Assembly (NCBI RefSeq): GCF_037975245.1
Contig: NC_092564.1
Span: forward strand, 11,742,484 to 11,806,483
Direction: 5' to 3'
Source: Apostichopus japonicus
Taxonomy: Eukaryota; Echinodermata; Holothuroidea; Aspidochirotida; Stichopodidae
Length of the DNA: 64,000 nucleotides
A model generated the notes under the pieces. It was not told where the DNA came from. It ran no database searches and was given only the letters and a program-made list of their open reading frames with translations. The translations under genes and the position numbers were made by a program. Positions 1-12,600 of this stretch are shown here, piece after piece; the stretch's first letter is position 1; each line of letters begins with the position of its first letter.

Positions 1-1521
1 TGGGAAGAATTCCATAATGCAGTCGAAACGCTGACAACTTGTGGAGCCTTGTTTTACAGGGTGCAACAAACCGTAGCACAAATGCGGTGCTAATCAACTG
101 ATACGGACCATTGTCAGAGAGCTTGACGGAAAAAGTTTGCATATCCGCCGCTTTGGTGTACATGCATTAAAATCAGACAACAAAGAGAATCATAAATTAG
201 TTTCACAGAGCTAATGTATGGTACCTGTAAGAAACATAATTTAGAAACTTTTTGTAGTATGCATGTGGTTACGAATATGGGGTGAAAGAGGAGTCTGGTA
301 CCAGCGATTCCTCTCGAAATGTTTACGTGAATCGCCTACATTTTTTAGTTTTTCTGAACATTTTAACTTTTATTTCGATGTTTTTATGTTTCATCTCGAG
401 ATTTTGACATTTTAGCTCAGAAATTCTTTGAAAGTGTAGCCATTTTCACATCCAATAAATACCCTATTACAGAAAAGCTAGAGGCAATTGCGTTTTTTAA
501 GTCACGTATCAATTGTGTCGAAGATTTCGAGACGCGGTGACCGATATTACATGTTGAAAACGTCTCAAAACTACGTGCTAAGGGCAATTCAAAGGATTAT
601 CAATTAAAACTGGGTCACTTGATTCTTGATTACATGCTGCTGGATTGTGCCAGCTAGTCTTTTCAGAATTTCAGTCTTGTGTTGTAATTAAACCATTAAA
701 ATAATATTAGAACCAACAAGAACAAATGAAAATACAGGAAACTCAGATTGTTTCATTTCTTCTCTTCAATTTAATGAAGACTATCCAAAAGGGTTAACGA
801 CAGAAGGAAAGTGGTAATACACACTGATGTTTCTATGGTCAGCCACTGTGTCGCTTTGCCTGGCCACTTCACTTGACGAGAGTCTGAGAACCCAAAATGA
901 CCTGAATCGACTCGCATTGGTGACCCCATTGGAGACAGACAGAAAATGACTCAACTCGAAATTGAACATCACTTCATCTCAAGTTAAGGCAGAATAATAG
1001 TAAATAATGATTGAACTATTAATTAAGTTAGGATTCTGACAGACCTCAAAAAACGGTCTTTGCATAAAAACCCATCGTGGTGACAGTTTTAATAAATTAC
1101 TGACTCAGGTTGACTCTGAACATATCTTCATAATTGATTTGACTGTGTGTGTTTACATGACTTGAACAGGTGGCCGCTTGACTCTCAATTGCAACCTACT
1201 AAATGACTTTACTGAACTGATGACTCCACCAAACTTAACTTAACTTGAGCAAATTACGATGGAATTTTGTAGTCCGCCAGCAAAGATGTATGTGTGCCAG
1301 TGAAGAAACTGGAAATATGTACATTAATTTACATTGGGAAAAACAAAAGATCAGAAAGTTTCACTCATTGTCAATCTGTTGGACTGAAATATCCTTTCAA
1401 ACATACACAGAGCTCGGCCATTTGCAAATTCCCGACAGTGAACTGATTGCATGATTTTCTGACTTTCAACGGAGTGAACTTTCTCATCTATCAGAGGTAT
1501 TATGAACAGGTCTTGCAGACA
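1..1521. other. Left-edge stretch without a recognised gene
   Basis: I see no exon with convincing splice sites and no recognisable protein similarity here. The sequence is AT-rich, and the open frames are short and have no family features. It lies beyond the 3' end of MDH1B, so it is probably intergenic. Confidence 0.5.
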
Positions 1522-1525
1522 TTAA

Positions 1526-1891
1526 AGGGTGTGAAGACTCGCGCAAAAAGAACGTCTAATGCCGGTAATCTGACCTAGTTTCGAATGAGGTGTAACAGAA
1601 GTGTTAGACACCACCATCGATCCCAGAAAATACACACACACAGCTTGCTACCATCGGTAATTAGACACTAGTGTACAGTCAGTACATACAGCTGCGGTCA
1701 ATACCCACAGCACAGTGTACAAACAATACAGCGATGGACATATCAGGTCCAGCTAAAGATAACAAGGTACCACGTTTCATTACTGTACTGTCTGCATTTT
1801 GTAGCCACACAATAAAAACGTCACTTGCAAGCAACATAAAGTTCACTTTTTCAGATGGCCGCACGCAGTTTGGGGCGAGTCTTTAATGCCT
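1526..1891 (+). mobile_element. TTAA-flanked MITE (piggyBac-like), copy 1
   Basis: A 366-bp non-coding element lies between two TTAA tetramers (1522-1525 and 1892-1895). The left end reads AGGGTGTGAAGACTCGC. The right end, on the other strand, reads roughly AGGCATTAAAGACTCGC, so the ends form an imperfect inverted repeat. Two related copies lie at 50182-50525 (same orientation) and 57626-57989 (opposite). TTAA target duplication and no coding capacity fit a piggyBac-type non-autonomous element. The superfamily assignment is inference, because the terminal bases are not the classic piggyBac CCY. Confidence 0.75.
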
Positions 1892-2058
1892 TTAAGTTTA
1901 AGTCTAAAGCATGCATACTAGAACAATAATAAATTCCTGTTGATATGAATACAAGTACCAAAGTTTGTTATAGTCCAACAAATACCTCCAGTACTGGTAC
2001 AATTACAAATACATCCAGCGAGTACAACGACAGGCAAATATGCCAGAGTACAAGTTTA

Positions 2059-2211
2059 GGGACTCAGTACAAGTATTGGGACTCAGTACAAGTATTGGGA
2101 CTCAGTACAAGTATTGGAACTCAGTACAAGTATTGGGACTCAGTACAAGTATTGGGACTCAGTTCAAGTATTGGGACTCAGTACAAGTATTGGGACTCAG
2201 TACAAGTCTGG
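2059..2211 (+). repeat. 19-bp minisatellite, about 8 units
   Basis: About eight head-to-tail units of GGACTCAGTACAAGTATTG, with only a few substitutions between units. Because 19 is not a multiple of three, all frames stay open and read the same peptide pattern. The open frames here are therefore a by-product of the repeat and not a gene. It lies just beyond the MDH1B stop codon. Confidence 0.95.
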
Positions 2212-2459
2212 TATCCTTGGAGGGTTTTGCAAGCCTTAATTGTGAGCTGCAGAAGCCTTAACTTACCCACCTGCCATCAAAAGAAGAAAAAAATATTGAC
2301 AAAGCAAAGACCAACTAGTACTCTAACTAACTGTGTACCAACTAACAAAAAATGTTGGGTATCTCTGCTCTGTATTTTACACTATAAGTTACAACACAGT
2401 TATTTACAGAAGATTACAAAACAATCACTTTCCAATACACAAAGGGCTACAAATTCCAT

Positions 2460-5400
2460 TTAAACTTCATCAGTTTCGGTCACGGTTGTTCCCTCCTTTG
2501 TGTCTGTTTCGCTTTCTTCAGCGATCCTCGACAATGGTCCGCTCCTAGTAATCTCATTTTCCTCTCCATTGGTAGGTCCTTGGACGTCCGACACCCCTGG
2601 GGTACTATCTGATCCCTCCTTCACACCAAAGACTTTCTTATTGTTGTTATCCTCTGATACCTCTTCTACTGTTTCTGGAGATTGTTTTGCCTTGTTTGGA
2701 GATGGAAAGATGACTTCAATTTCTCTTTGTAGTTCATCCACGATCTTGGCTAACTCAGCTTTCAGTTCATTTGTAATGCTTACATCTTCTACCACCCTCC
2801 AGCTGCCTTGATGAAACTTTACCGGCAGTGAGAAGACAAGTCCTTCTGGTATCTCGTAACAGCCTGTCCGGAAAATAAATATTAAAAAAAATGAATTAAA
2901 AGGAGAAAAACACTACGCCATAAATCTCAGGATTTTTGTATTTAGAACTGAATCAATCACAGAGAGGTACATGTCATTACAAATAATTTATTGTGACTAT
3001 TCATTGATCAATTTTATATCTTGTGTGAGTGTGATCAGGAATGGGAAAATTTAGATCTACAGTAGGGGTTCTTGCTTAATTTCCTGGTGAAAGAAAAGAG
3101 CTCACTATATCTTCGTAAGGGATACGGCAATTGCTGTCGAAAGTCCCGCAAGAGCACTAATGCTTGAATGTGACTCGCTGACTGTGACCGCTAACTTCAG
3201 TTCACCACTGAAACATTGTTAGCTTCCATTCTGACATTACAAAAACTAACAATTCAACACATCAAGAACGTATATCAATTTTCTCATTCAATTGCTTGGT
3301 ACAATTTGTTGTAACTTTGAAGGTGCCTACCTAACCATGTGGAAGTATTATCAGCCGATTGGAAAGAAGATCCCCCTACTGTCCTCTAAATTTGCCAAAT
3401 GTTAATATTTTAAAGAATAAACACCACAGAACCAGAAGTGGTGAAAACATCTACAGTATTTGAGTATTGTGTGTTATTTTGCCACCATCCTTACACTTAG
3501 ATTGGGTAATGTGCTGGGTAGGTCTGTAGGGCTAGCATTCTCCATGAGGGTAAGATTTTATGCCAGTTTTGTTTCCTTAGGACTGGACTGAAATTGTTCC
3601 CGGGTCACTTAAGGCCAGGCACATTGAGAGCCCCTGGTCTGAAAAGTCGGCTATATTGATATCATGATGAAACAAATATAACCTACCGTCACTAGTAACT
3701 CCCAAGGAGTATATTTGACCGTTGTTGTCTCCACTCCACCAATCTGATATGGTAGCGACCACGGCGTGGGCCTCTGAGACCGACGCCGGACGCTGGAGTG
3801 CATTCTGGAGTCTTTCTGCATGAGTCTTCACTGTCTGTAAGTACTCGTTTTGAAGCCACTTGTCATCATGGACCATATCTTTGATGGGTCTCGAATAAGA
3901 GGGAGGACCCCAGATGGCACCTTCACAACCATGTACCCTGCCTTTGGATAAGTCAAGGTGACTGGACCCTCCGCAATTCCCCCACATAATGATATCAACA
4001 ATGCCCGAAGAATTCACATTGATGCGTCTCGCTATTGCAGACTTAGCTCTGTTCTCTGGTAATCTCGATGGGACGATAACGTTCTGCCTTAAGATATTTT
4101 TTGCTTCACGTTGGATCAGATATGCGCCGAGATTAAGCGGCCCTGAACCAGCCACTACAACTTTACAGTCTGAACTGGCCCAATTGTGAATGATTGTGCC
4201 ATAGTTGGAATAAACAGTTCCACATCTTCTAATCCAGTCTTCCCAGGGCTCATTTTCATTCTGGCCCAAGTCATCCATAACGATTATCAAGCTGGCTCTG
4301 TTCATGGCTTCGTTGGGGTCCGCCGTCACGCTTATTTCGCGGAGGAGAGGGGATGCCATGTCCATGGCCTCGAGGCTCACACCCTCAGCCACACCAATCT
4401 CTTCCGCTTCAACGAGTAGATGGATATTCAGTTCCGTGTCTCTCCCGATGACATCACCAGACACAATCTCATTAAGCATGTGGTAGATGACTGGACTAGC
4501 AGCATTAGTAATGCAGACATGGAGAGGTTTGCTCAGACTTTTCATGTGTTCCTCTTCTTCCGTGACTGATAGATGGGTTTCCATATTCTCTGATGAAATG
4601 GTGGTCATGTCACTACTTTTCATGGCAGAAGAACTTCCGTAATACCCTGCGGCATATTCTTGGAATTCATTGGAACCACCGATCAGCACCCCTTTACCAC
4701 CTCTGTTTAAAAGTTCTCTCCATATTAAGGGAGAGCTAGAGTGTGCCCAAGCGTTTCTCTTGCAAATGTCTGAAAGCCAGTTCTGAATGTAAGTGGGAAA
4801 AGAAAAGGAATTTTACAAAAATTAAGAGAGAGTAGAGTACGCAAAAGGAAAACCATGATTTCTATCATACAGTATTTTATACATGAGAACATTCAACAGT
4901 TCAACACGGCACACAGGGTTTTGAAGCACTAGACAACCAATACTATTTCAAGTGTGGTCAGTAAGGTCTTTCCTCTCATATCAACTATCATGTTCATTAT
5001 ATTTTCATGAATGAATGTGTGAGTTTCCATCGTTTTGACCTCAAATGACATTTCACAGAAAGTAATAGCGTTTTAAGGTGGATCAAAATATGAAGTTCAT
5101 TCAAGTTTTGCAATTCAAAGCATTCATTATGTTTCCAATGATTTCAAACTTTGATCTTTGTCCAACCAATTTCAAAAGGTATCTTATACTCCTGAACATT
5201 TTTATCTTCTTTTACAGAATGCATGTACGATGAGCGGCTTTGAGAGTGAAATCCTCACAAAAGAGTACATATACTTCACTCATGATTGTGTGTAAACCTA
5301 ATCAAAAGCAATAAACCCTCAATTTAGCTGTACTTTGTTACACTTGGTTTTGTTGTTAATCGTATGGATGTTCCTGAGGATTCCGTCCATAAATCTGCGC

Positions 5401-8400
5401 AATGAAAATACAGCATCCGGTTTATACAGGCTAGTGCGATTTATCATTAGTCTGCAAGAACACAACCATTTCCCTGATTCCACAAATTTGTGACATTTTT
5501 TTTTCTTCAAATCTATGCCATTGCTGGAGTGAGGTCAATCCTTTACCAACCAGAGGACCTACTACCCTGAGCCCAGGTCCAATATTTGTATGAATTAGGA
5601 ACGTTCATGGAGGCAACCGGTTTGAGGCGTGGTCATTATCAGCCAAATGGTAGTGTTATATGAGTACTGTAGCATCAATGGAAAAATTCTGGTCGTCCTT
5701 GAAATGATGAGTGGTTTGGGGATTTCTGGGGTTAACAGTATATTAACTTAAAATCCATCAGCTATACCCCCGAGAAAAAAACTAGGGAAGGGTGGAGAAC
5801 CATCAGTTCCCACTGCAAATGACAACGGTAACATTTAGTCTCCTCTTCCTTCAGTTCACCTTCCCACACCCCACCCCACCCCAACCAACCCCACCCCACC
5901 CCACCCACAAAGTTAATTGCAGTGTATGGGTGTTGGCAAAGTGAACTTTATTTTAGACACAGTTTCCTTATACATGGTTAGATCCTGAAATTTATGACAC
6001 TCATGGGTCTGTTTCTTCTCAAAATAAGGATATGATGCTGTCGATGAGTAATGATAACACCATGCACATGTATAAGGTCAATTCTAGGTTTGATGACCAT
6101 GTAGTCATGACATCTCTGTTATCCCTTGTGACTCCATTTTTAGCCTCAGTCTTCTGACAATAAGACTGATCATGTGAACATGACTTCACCATCGTCTACT
6201 TTGCTTTGTTTTCAGCCCTACTCCCTAGACACGATTCTATGACCATTTGGTCATGATGTTATCTTAAGTTCACTTGACTTTATTTTTAGCTCTAGTCCAC
6301 TGATATCAGAGGACTGACCAAGTAATTGCAGTTTCACTATTATACCTTCTTGACCATCTACCGACCCCCACCCCCCCCCCCCACAGCTGTAGCCCATTGT
6401 CTCTTACTAAACATGCGATCATGACGTCATCTTTTCATTACAGTACATTGTTTTTGGTAGGTGGTTAACACTATTGTGATAAGTTCCCTTAGCTACTGTA
6501 AGCCAGCAGTCACCTTTGTTGTTATACAAAGAACATAATCGTTAAGTTCTCATTCTAGCCTACAGTAGAGCAAGTGATCGAAAGGAGGAAAATCAGTGGA
6601 CGATAAAATTCCTGTTTATTCTTACCTCCCATTCATCTGGGTTTTTCACTATTTTGTGAACCTTGAAATCTGGAAGATTGGTTTCCAAGTTATCTGCCAA
6701 AAGTTCTGCTCTAGCAAAATATGGACAATTAGCAGAGCCTTGAAAGAAAAAAAAAAATGGAAATGAAATTTTATAATACTGGGTTAAATGAAAGGATTCA
6801 AATCAGTGAGCAATGAGACAGATTACATCAAATAATTTATGACTTGCACTATGCTGCAGATTAGTAACTTGAGCACATGTACACAAATAGAGTACTTTGT
6901 GACATGGAAGTATAATAGTCCCACAGTACAGTTCTTATTAAACCACAAAATAGAAGTTCACAAAACTATATATTTTGCACCAACATGCGTGTCCATCATC
7001 ATGTGCTGCTCCATTTAGCTAAAACCGTGCAAGGTAAAAATACACACAAAAACAAGAAAATATGAACATACAACAAAAAATTAATGTTGTCTATTTATTA
7101 CTACAGTATATACCTGTTGATTCTAAACCTGTACTTGCCAAGACATAGTCAACATACAATGAATTGAATGAAATACCATTCATGGCTATTACGTGTAACC
7201 AATGCAACTAAGTTAGCTGGTTGGCAACAAAAACAGTCAGTACTTGGAACAGAAAGTGTTTTAGTGGGTTGGTTCCATTCAGGATCAAGCAGAACTAAGG
7301 GCCAATATGTACAGATTAATAGAGAAATGAAAACAAAGAAAGACTGGATGCAAAAAGGAATGACTGGATGTTAGGGGAATCTGAGTGTTTGTGTCTTCCG
7401 TTATTTCCTCTCCTATAGGGTCCTTGATGGGGACTTGGAGTTTCCCTCCTGGTCCTTTATTTCTACTGAACTAAATTAAATGCTTTATTTTTTGACCTGT
7501 CCGATATTTTCTTTGCAGCAAGTATTGCACACAAAAAAAATTTCATTCAATTATTTTTGCACTTAACAAATTAATTGGGTGTATTTGACAAGAAAATAAA
7601 TTATTTTGCTAAAACATTTTGTTTATTGACATTTTTAATCTGCAATATGTGAATTAGAACATGTGGCAAGGTTGGAGCTACTGTATCTATATTTAGAATG
7701 TTCGCTAAACTATTGATACCTCACTATATAAGCTAACTGTACTCCACCGATAGGCAACTTTGCCATATATTGTGTTATAAATGATGGCTACTTGAAACTT
7801 CTTAAACTACTGGGGCATGTGGCAAGGCAAGTCCTCAGCATTAAAACAAAACGCAAAAACAAAAAAGGCAGAGCATAAGATGAAACTAGAAATGGCAAAT
7901 TCCCATATGTCTACCCTATTGTACACGAAAAAAATAAAGACTTTGCAAAATCATTAATGTACTCATGAGTGGTGCATTTCTTTTCTAATTCCTATGAAGG
8001 CTAATTGTCTTATCTTGGACAGAAAGTAATCCTTTTAGTAATATGTCACAAGTTTTTTCAACTTTTTATGGATATATCTGCCAATGATTGGAGACACTCT
8101 TTGCTCTGTCAGCTTCATATCATTCAATTACAGTATCTGATTGGCTCCTGGATTCCACTGACGAAGTACAGAGTGTCCGAAAAATTCTGGAACCTTCAAC
8201 GTGTCATGCACATTAAAATTTCTTAGTAGCGTTTCTGTTAGTTTGCTCGGTAAATATTGTTCGATTGTGCGATATCAATACCAACAAATTCTGAATAAAG
8301 CCATAACAGGCAGAAGCCATTTGTTTTTGTACCTTTTTTTTTCATATGACAGCCTCATGAATAATAGTCTCTCATTTAGAATTGTCAGTTGCAAGTTTTG

Positions 8401-9241
8401 AACTTTCATGGATAATTTTGTCACTTTACTTTGATTTAATGTTTTTTTTGAATAGGCTGGACAAATATCATTAACTAGGAATTTCAGCTTATGCTTGTGC
8501 AAACCAAACAATGGACTTCTCACCTCTGGGGAGATAAATAGACCAAACTGTGTTCATTGCATGAAATGCACTCTCAGAAAACAGTTTATCACCCTGATTG
8601 CTATAATAATTGAGCACGATAACTGTGATAATTGCATGCCATGCATATCAAATGTTAGTTGTTACTAATGTTAGGATACTTCGAACTGTACTATTGAACA
8701 CACACTTACCTACAGTCTTACGGATCGAACTTATTCAGTGTAAACTTTCCACTTCTAAATTTGCCATTTTTATTGTGTGTTTAGGCAAGACCATACAAAC
8801 TTTTCATCAGCACCTGTAGTGAACCCTTGATGTCTCAATTAAATTTATTTAGGCATAGCCTAATCCTAAATGAAAAGTCAACAACCAAGTAGGCCTATGT
8901 GCCAAATTGCAAAGTACCCTGCAACTCTTGAATCTCACAGATTATGACAATATATAAACCATGTATTCGCAAAAATCCCTGTATGTGTGAGTTGAGGGGT
9001 TTATGCGATTGCTCCGAAAGTGTAGTCCAAGGTTTGACAGTTCTACTACATTAGACAAGTAGTATTACCAGTACCACTGGCTCTGGTGCCGACTAGATAC
9101 GGGCAGTGCTTCAGTTAACTTCGTCGCTTACTCTTGTCTTAGGCTAGTTTGATAATTAACGATAGGCTAGGTCGAAGTAGCTGCTGCATGGAGTTTTTTT
9201 TTTCTGATACATTACTCACCGGCAAGAACGAATTTAGCCAT
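2460..9241 (-). CDS. MDH1B: MDH1B, malate dehydrogenase 1B-like protein (4 exons, 544 aa)
   Basis: Exons on the minus strand: 9241-9220, 6738-6626, 4782-3687 and 2863-2460. All introns have GT/AG ends and the phases agree. The protein starts [19 protein letters not shown], the N-terminus expected for MDH1B. It then has the [20 protein letters not shown] block, a Rossmann-type region (ITNAASP near residue 136) and an MDH-like C-terminal half ending in [11 protein letters not shown] glutamate-rich, low-complexity tail of about 100 residues follows. Length is close to human MDH1B (518 aa). At about residue 315 the motif is WGNCGG. Active MDH has the catalytic His in WGNHS, so this copy lacks it, as vertebrate MDH1B also appears to. 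The activity is therefore doubtful; the vertebrate gene is known mainly from testis and ciliated tissue. LYRM7 diverges from the same promoter region. The intron between exons 2 and 3 contains the dispersed repeat at 5205-6440. Confidence 0.93.
5205..6440 (+). repeat. 1.2-kb dispersed repeat, copy 1
   Basis: This stretch of MDH1B intron 2 matches, in reverse complement, three separated pieces at 37414-37735, 30413-30702 and 29370-29938. Shared landmarks include GAATGCATRTRC, GATGAGCGGCTTTG, TTTCCCTGATTCCACAAA, GACCACGCCTC and TGCGATCATGACG. The last third holds about three degenerate units of roughly 85 bp that begin with words like ATGACCATTTGGTCATGA. I see no ORF and no clear terminal repeats, so the element class is unknown. 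A CCCCA-rich run (5870-5910) and a poly-C run (6366-6382) lie inside it. Confidence 0.8.
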
Positions 9242-9629
9242 TTTCTCGGAAGATCTTATTCTTAATGAAGTGAATTTAATAACTTGCTTTCATATTGAAA
9301 TTTCAAGTGCAAAGGAATATCAATAAATTTCATCTGATCTTGGATATTAAAGTTTGGTTCAAGCAATCACGCGTGCGTTGCCAAGATACCGCATTGCCAT
9401 CAGCGAACATTGACATGTCAACATTAGACTTGATAAAGTTGTTTCTGGCTGTTCTGTTTCCTCGCAAAAGCACGAAGGGGATTTCATAATGCAGTATCCC
9501 ACCGGCAGGTTGTGCATCATAAGCGAAGACTAGTTTTGCGAACTGGCCTCCAGGACCGACCGGACGCAAACGTCGTTTGCATGTCTCAAGACATAGTTAT
9601 GTATTCATAGCGAAGGGCATATACACAAG
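9242..9629. promoter_or_regulatory. Shared upstream region of MDH1B and LYRM7
   Basis: The start codon of MDH1B (minus, 9241) and the proposed start of LYRM7 (plus, 9630) are 388 bp apart and point away from each other. Both 5' UTRs and any promoter must fit in this space. The 9350-9560 part is richer in CpG than the flanks. I do not see a convincing TATA box. A bidirectional promoter is inferred from the layout. Confidence 0.55.
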
Positions 9630-12600
9630 ATGATGCGTTCTAAGGTGACATTGCATTGAGTTAACGACTCCGAGACAGTGGATATAGGCCTAGGCTACAA
9701 TCAGCCTGCAAATTTAGCTGAGCACTGTGTAGGCTAGGTTAGACCTAACGTGAATGCATACACATATTCATGATATGCGACGTACGTAATTGACGATTGT
9801 GCAGTAGAGGTATACCTAAAATTGACATACGTAACTTACACGAAGGGACAGTCGTTAGCTGGTAATGCAAATTATACATCGCTTTTTTTTCGGCAATAAA
9901 TCTCAGCTAATTGGGAAGAAATGTTATCTTACACATACTTACATTAGATATGAAGGAGGGAGAAAATATGCCTTACATTACAACTTACATTGGTTACAAG
10001 TAACATAGGCCTAAACAGTGGCCAGCACAGTTACAAAATCTGCTAAAGCTCACGTTTAGAGCATGAATGTACAGTAAAAGCTGCAAACTGAATGTCCCAA
10101 GCCAAAAGCAATTGACAAACTTTTTAATGTGTTGCTGCACTAAGCGTAAGAAAGACAGCAATAATTTAAAAAGACATGTACGACTTTACCAGTGTAGGCT
10201 ATGCATACAGCATCTCTCTTACTGTACACAGCAATATACACTACACCTATATGCTATAGGAACCAAGGTGTTGTGTTGTGGTTCGAGTGTCGACCTCACA
10301 ATTATTAGGACATGGTTTAAATCCTCACCTGGTACCAGATTTTCCTGACCTTCTGTTTTTAAAGTCAGTGCTGCAGTTGTCAATTGATTTGGTATTTCTG
10401 ATTTGCCATCTGAGTTTGATTCTGTTCTTTCCATGGTTTTATTAACCAACTTGTTCATGCAGCACTGACGAGATGATGCATGGGGGAGCCTTCCAAATCT
10501 GACAAAGTGGTTGGATGGGGATCTTAAGTTGCAGCTTGGGAGCTGGAATCTAGTCCTTTGAGACAATAACATGTAGAACTGCCTTTTAACTCATTGAACA
10601 GTGAACACTCATCAAAAAGAGAAGATATGGTATAGTGGGTTTACACAAAGCATTAATAGACAGACATTCACATTCATGAAGAAATTTGGTGTTCTTAAAA
10701 GCCAATCTCAATTCCTTTTTATTTATTTATTTATTTTTTTTTTTGGGGGGGACACCATTTCATGTTCATTTGGAACATGTATACTCATTGCAATTAATGA
10801 TATTTTAACATAAATGTGTAAATTTATATATATCTATGTTCTCTGTTTAAATAGGTCATAAAATGCTTCAGGACATTACATAGAACAAGACTGGAAGTTT
10901 TTAGAGGTGACAATCGAGCTCTGACAGGTTTGTGCCTCCAATTTTTCTTAGTACCTTATTTTTAGTGGATACCTTTTAACGATAATACTTTATTGCGAAT
11001 GTAATATCAAAAAAAATACTATCAGTAATAACATTTTCGTGATCCTCTTATCTTTAGAGCTTATTTAAATAATAGGTCCACTGCTATTCATAAATATGTC
11101 AATGACACTTGCCAAGTGTCACAAATTGCTACTACTATCTTGATGCCAATATTTTCTTCTGTCTCTACTGAATTAAATAAATTTTCTAACTGGTTTCCCG
11201 CTAATATGTTATCACTTAATGTAGACAAAACTGACTATATAGTATTTAATGGAAGAAGATTACTTAATTGGAATAATGATATATTAATGGACGGTAAAAT
11301 GATTTCATGGAATGACCATATTACAAAAGTGTGTACCAGCGTCGCAAGAGGTGTAGGATTTTTATCAAAGCTAAAACATTTCCTCCCCCAGAATATACTC
11401 AGAATGCTTTTTCAAAGTTAAATAGCACCACATTTATATAACTGCTTGATTACTTGGTCTGGTACAAGCAGTTCACATTTAAGTCCCTTACTTTAATATA
11501 CTACAACAGAGTGCAATGCATCATATATCTCATGTAGCACCACATGAACAAACAGAAAGCCCACTTTGTATAAAGAAACTCAATTTATTGAAATTAGATT
11601 ATATTAGAAAAGTTAATATTGCGACATTTCATCATAAAAGGCTTGGAATGGATTATTACCAAAACAGTTTCTGAAATTTTATAGCAATGTGACAGTTCCA
11701 TAATTATTAATACTAGAACGGCTAGCAATGCACATTATGACTCGTATTACAAACTCACTGGTATATTAAGCCTAAGAATCTGTGCAACCAAAACATGGAA
11801 CTCCCTATCAATGCTTTAAAAACTAAGAAATCAAGCTCCATATTTAGAAATGCCTTTTGTTTCTTATTAATTATGATTTAGTGTTAACTGAAACGTATAC
11901 ATGTTATTATCCTTATTTTCACTTTTTTTTTTCTCTTCTCTTTGGGAGTCTTCTGTGTTGTTAAACCAGTATAGGCTTTTCAGGAGCCTTCCCTTCACAT
12001 TGTAAATAATTATGTGACAAAACAACAAACATATGCAGGGCATACAGCTGTACGTATGTTCAGTTAAAGTACAAACATGTCAGATGAATACACCATGTAC
12101 TTTAGAAGCAGTTTCTGATCAAAAAAGGAATATGAATTTTTGCTTGAAATTAAGGGATAAGTCATTTTTGATAATTGGTCTAGCGATAGTGGAACGATTG
12201 ATTAGCTTGGAAATGATATTAAATTGGTTTCTTTGCCAGCATGCACTATCCAGAATGGCTACTTGTTAGAGTTGTATATTTAGGAGCTATTCCAAACAAA
12301 AATGTAGTGAAAGATAGATAATAATAACAGTTTTGAATAAGAGGACCCTTCAAGTTATGAATGGAATTCCATGAACTCATGATTGCTGAGAAGAGCTAAT
12401 TTGTTTGGAACAGGAATGATTGGTTATTGTGAAAGAAATGTTGATAGTTTCCATTCTCTCCTGCACAATAAGGAACATGAAAAAAATAGTAACCAAACAA
12501 AAAATAAGAAAAATTATAGATTTCTTGATCAAACTTTGAGTTGCATATAGATCTTATGAGAAACTTAATTCAAACAGTATTGCAAAATGTTTCAATCCAC

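Noticed and set aside
1945-2463. A 172-aa frame with a repeated WDSVQV/LGLSTSI pattern
   Set aside because: The pattern is the translation of the 19-bp minisatellite. It has no start context or splice support.
10219-10572. A 117-aa minus-strand frame in LYRM7 intron 1, with a possible donor at its 3' end
   Set aside because: It looks moderately protein-like (RFGRLPHASSRQCC), but I found no partner exons and recognise no family. It may be a decayed fragment.
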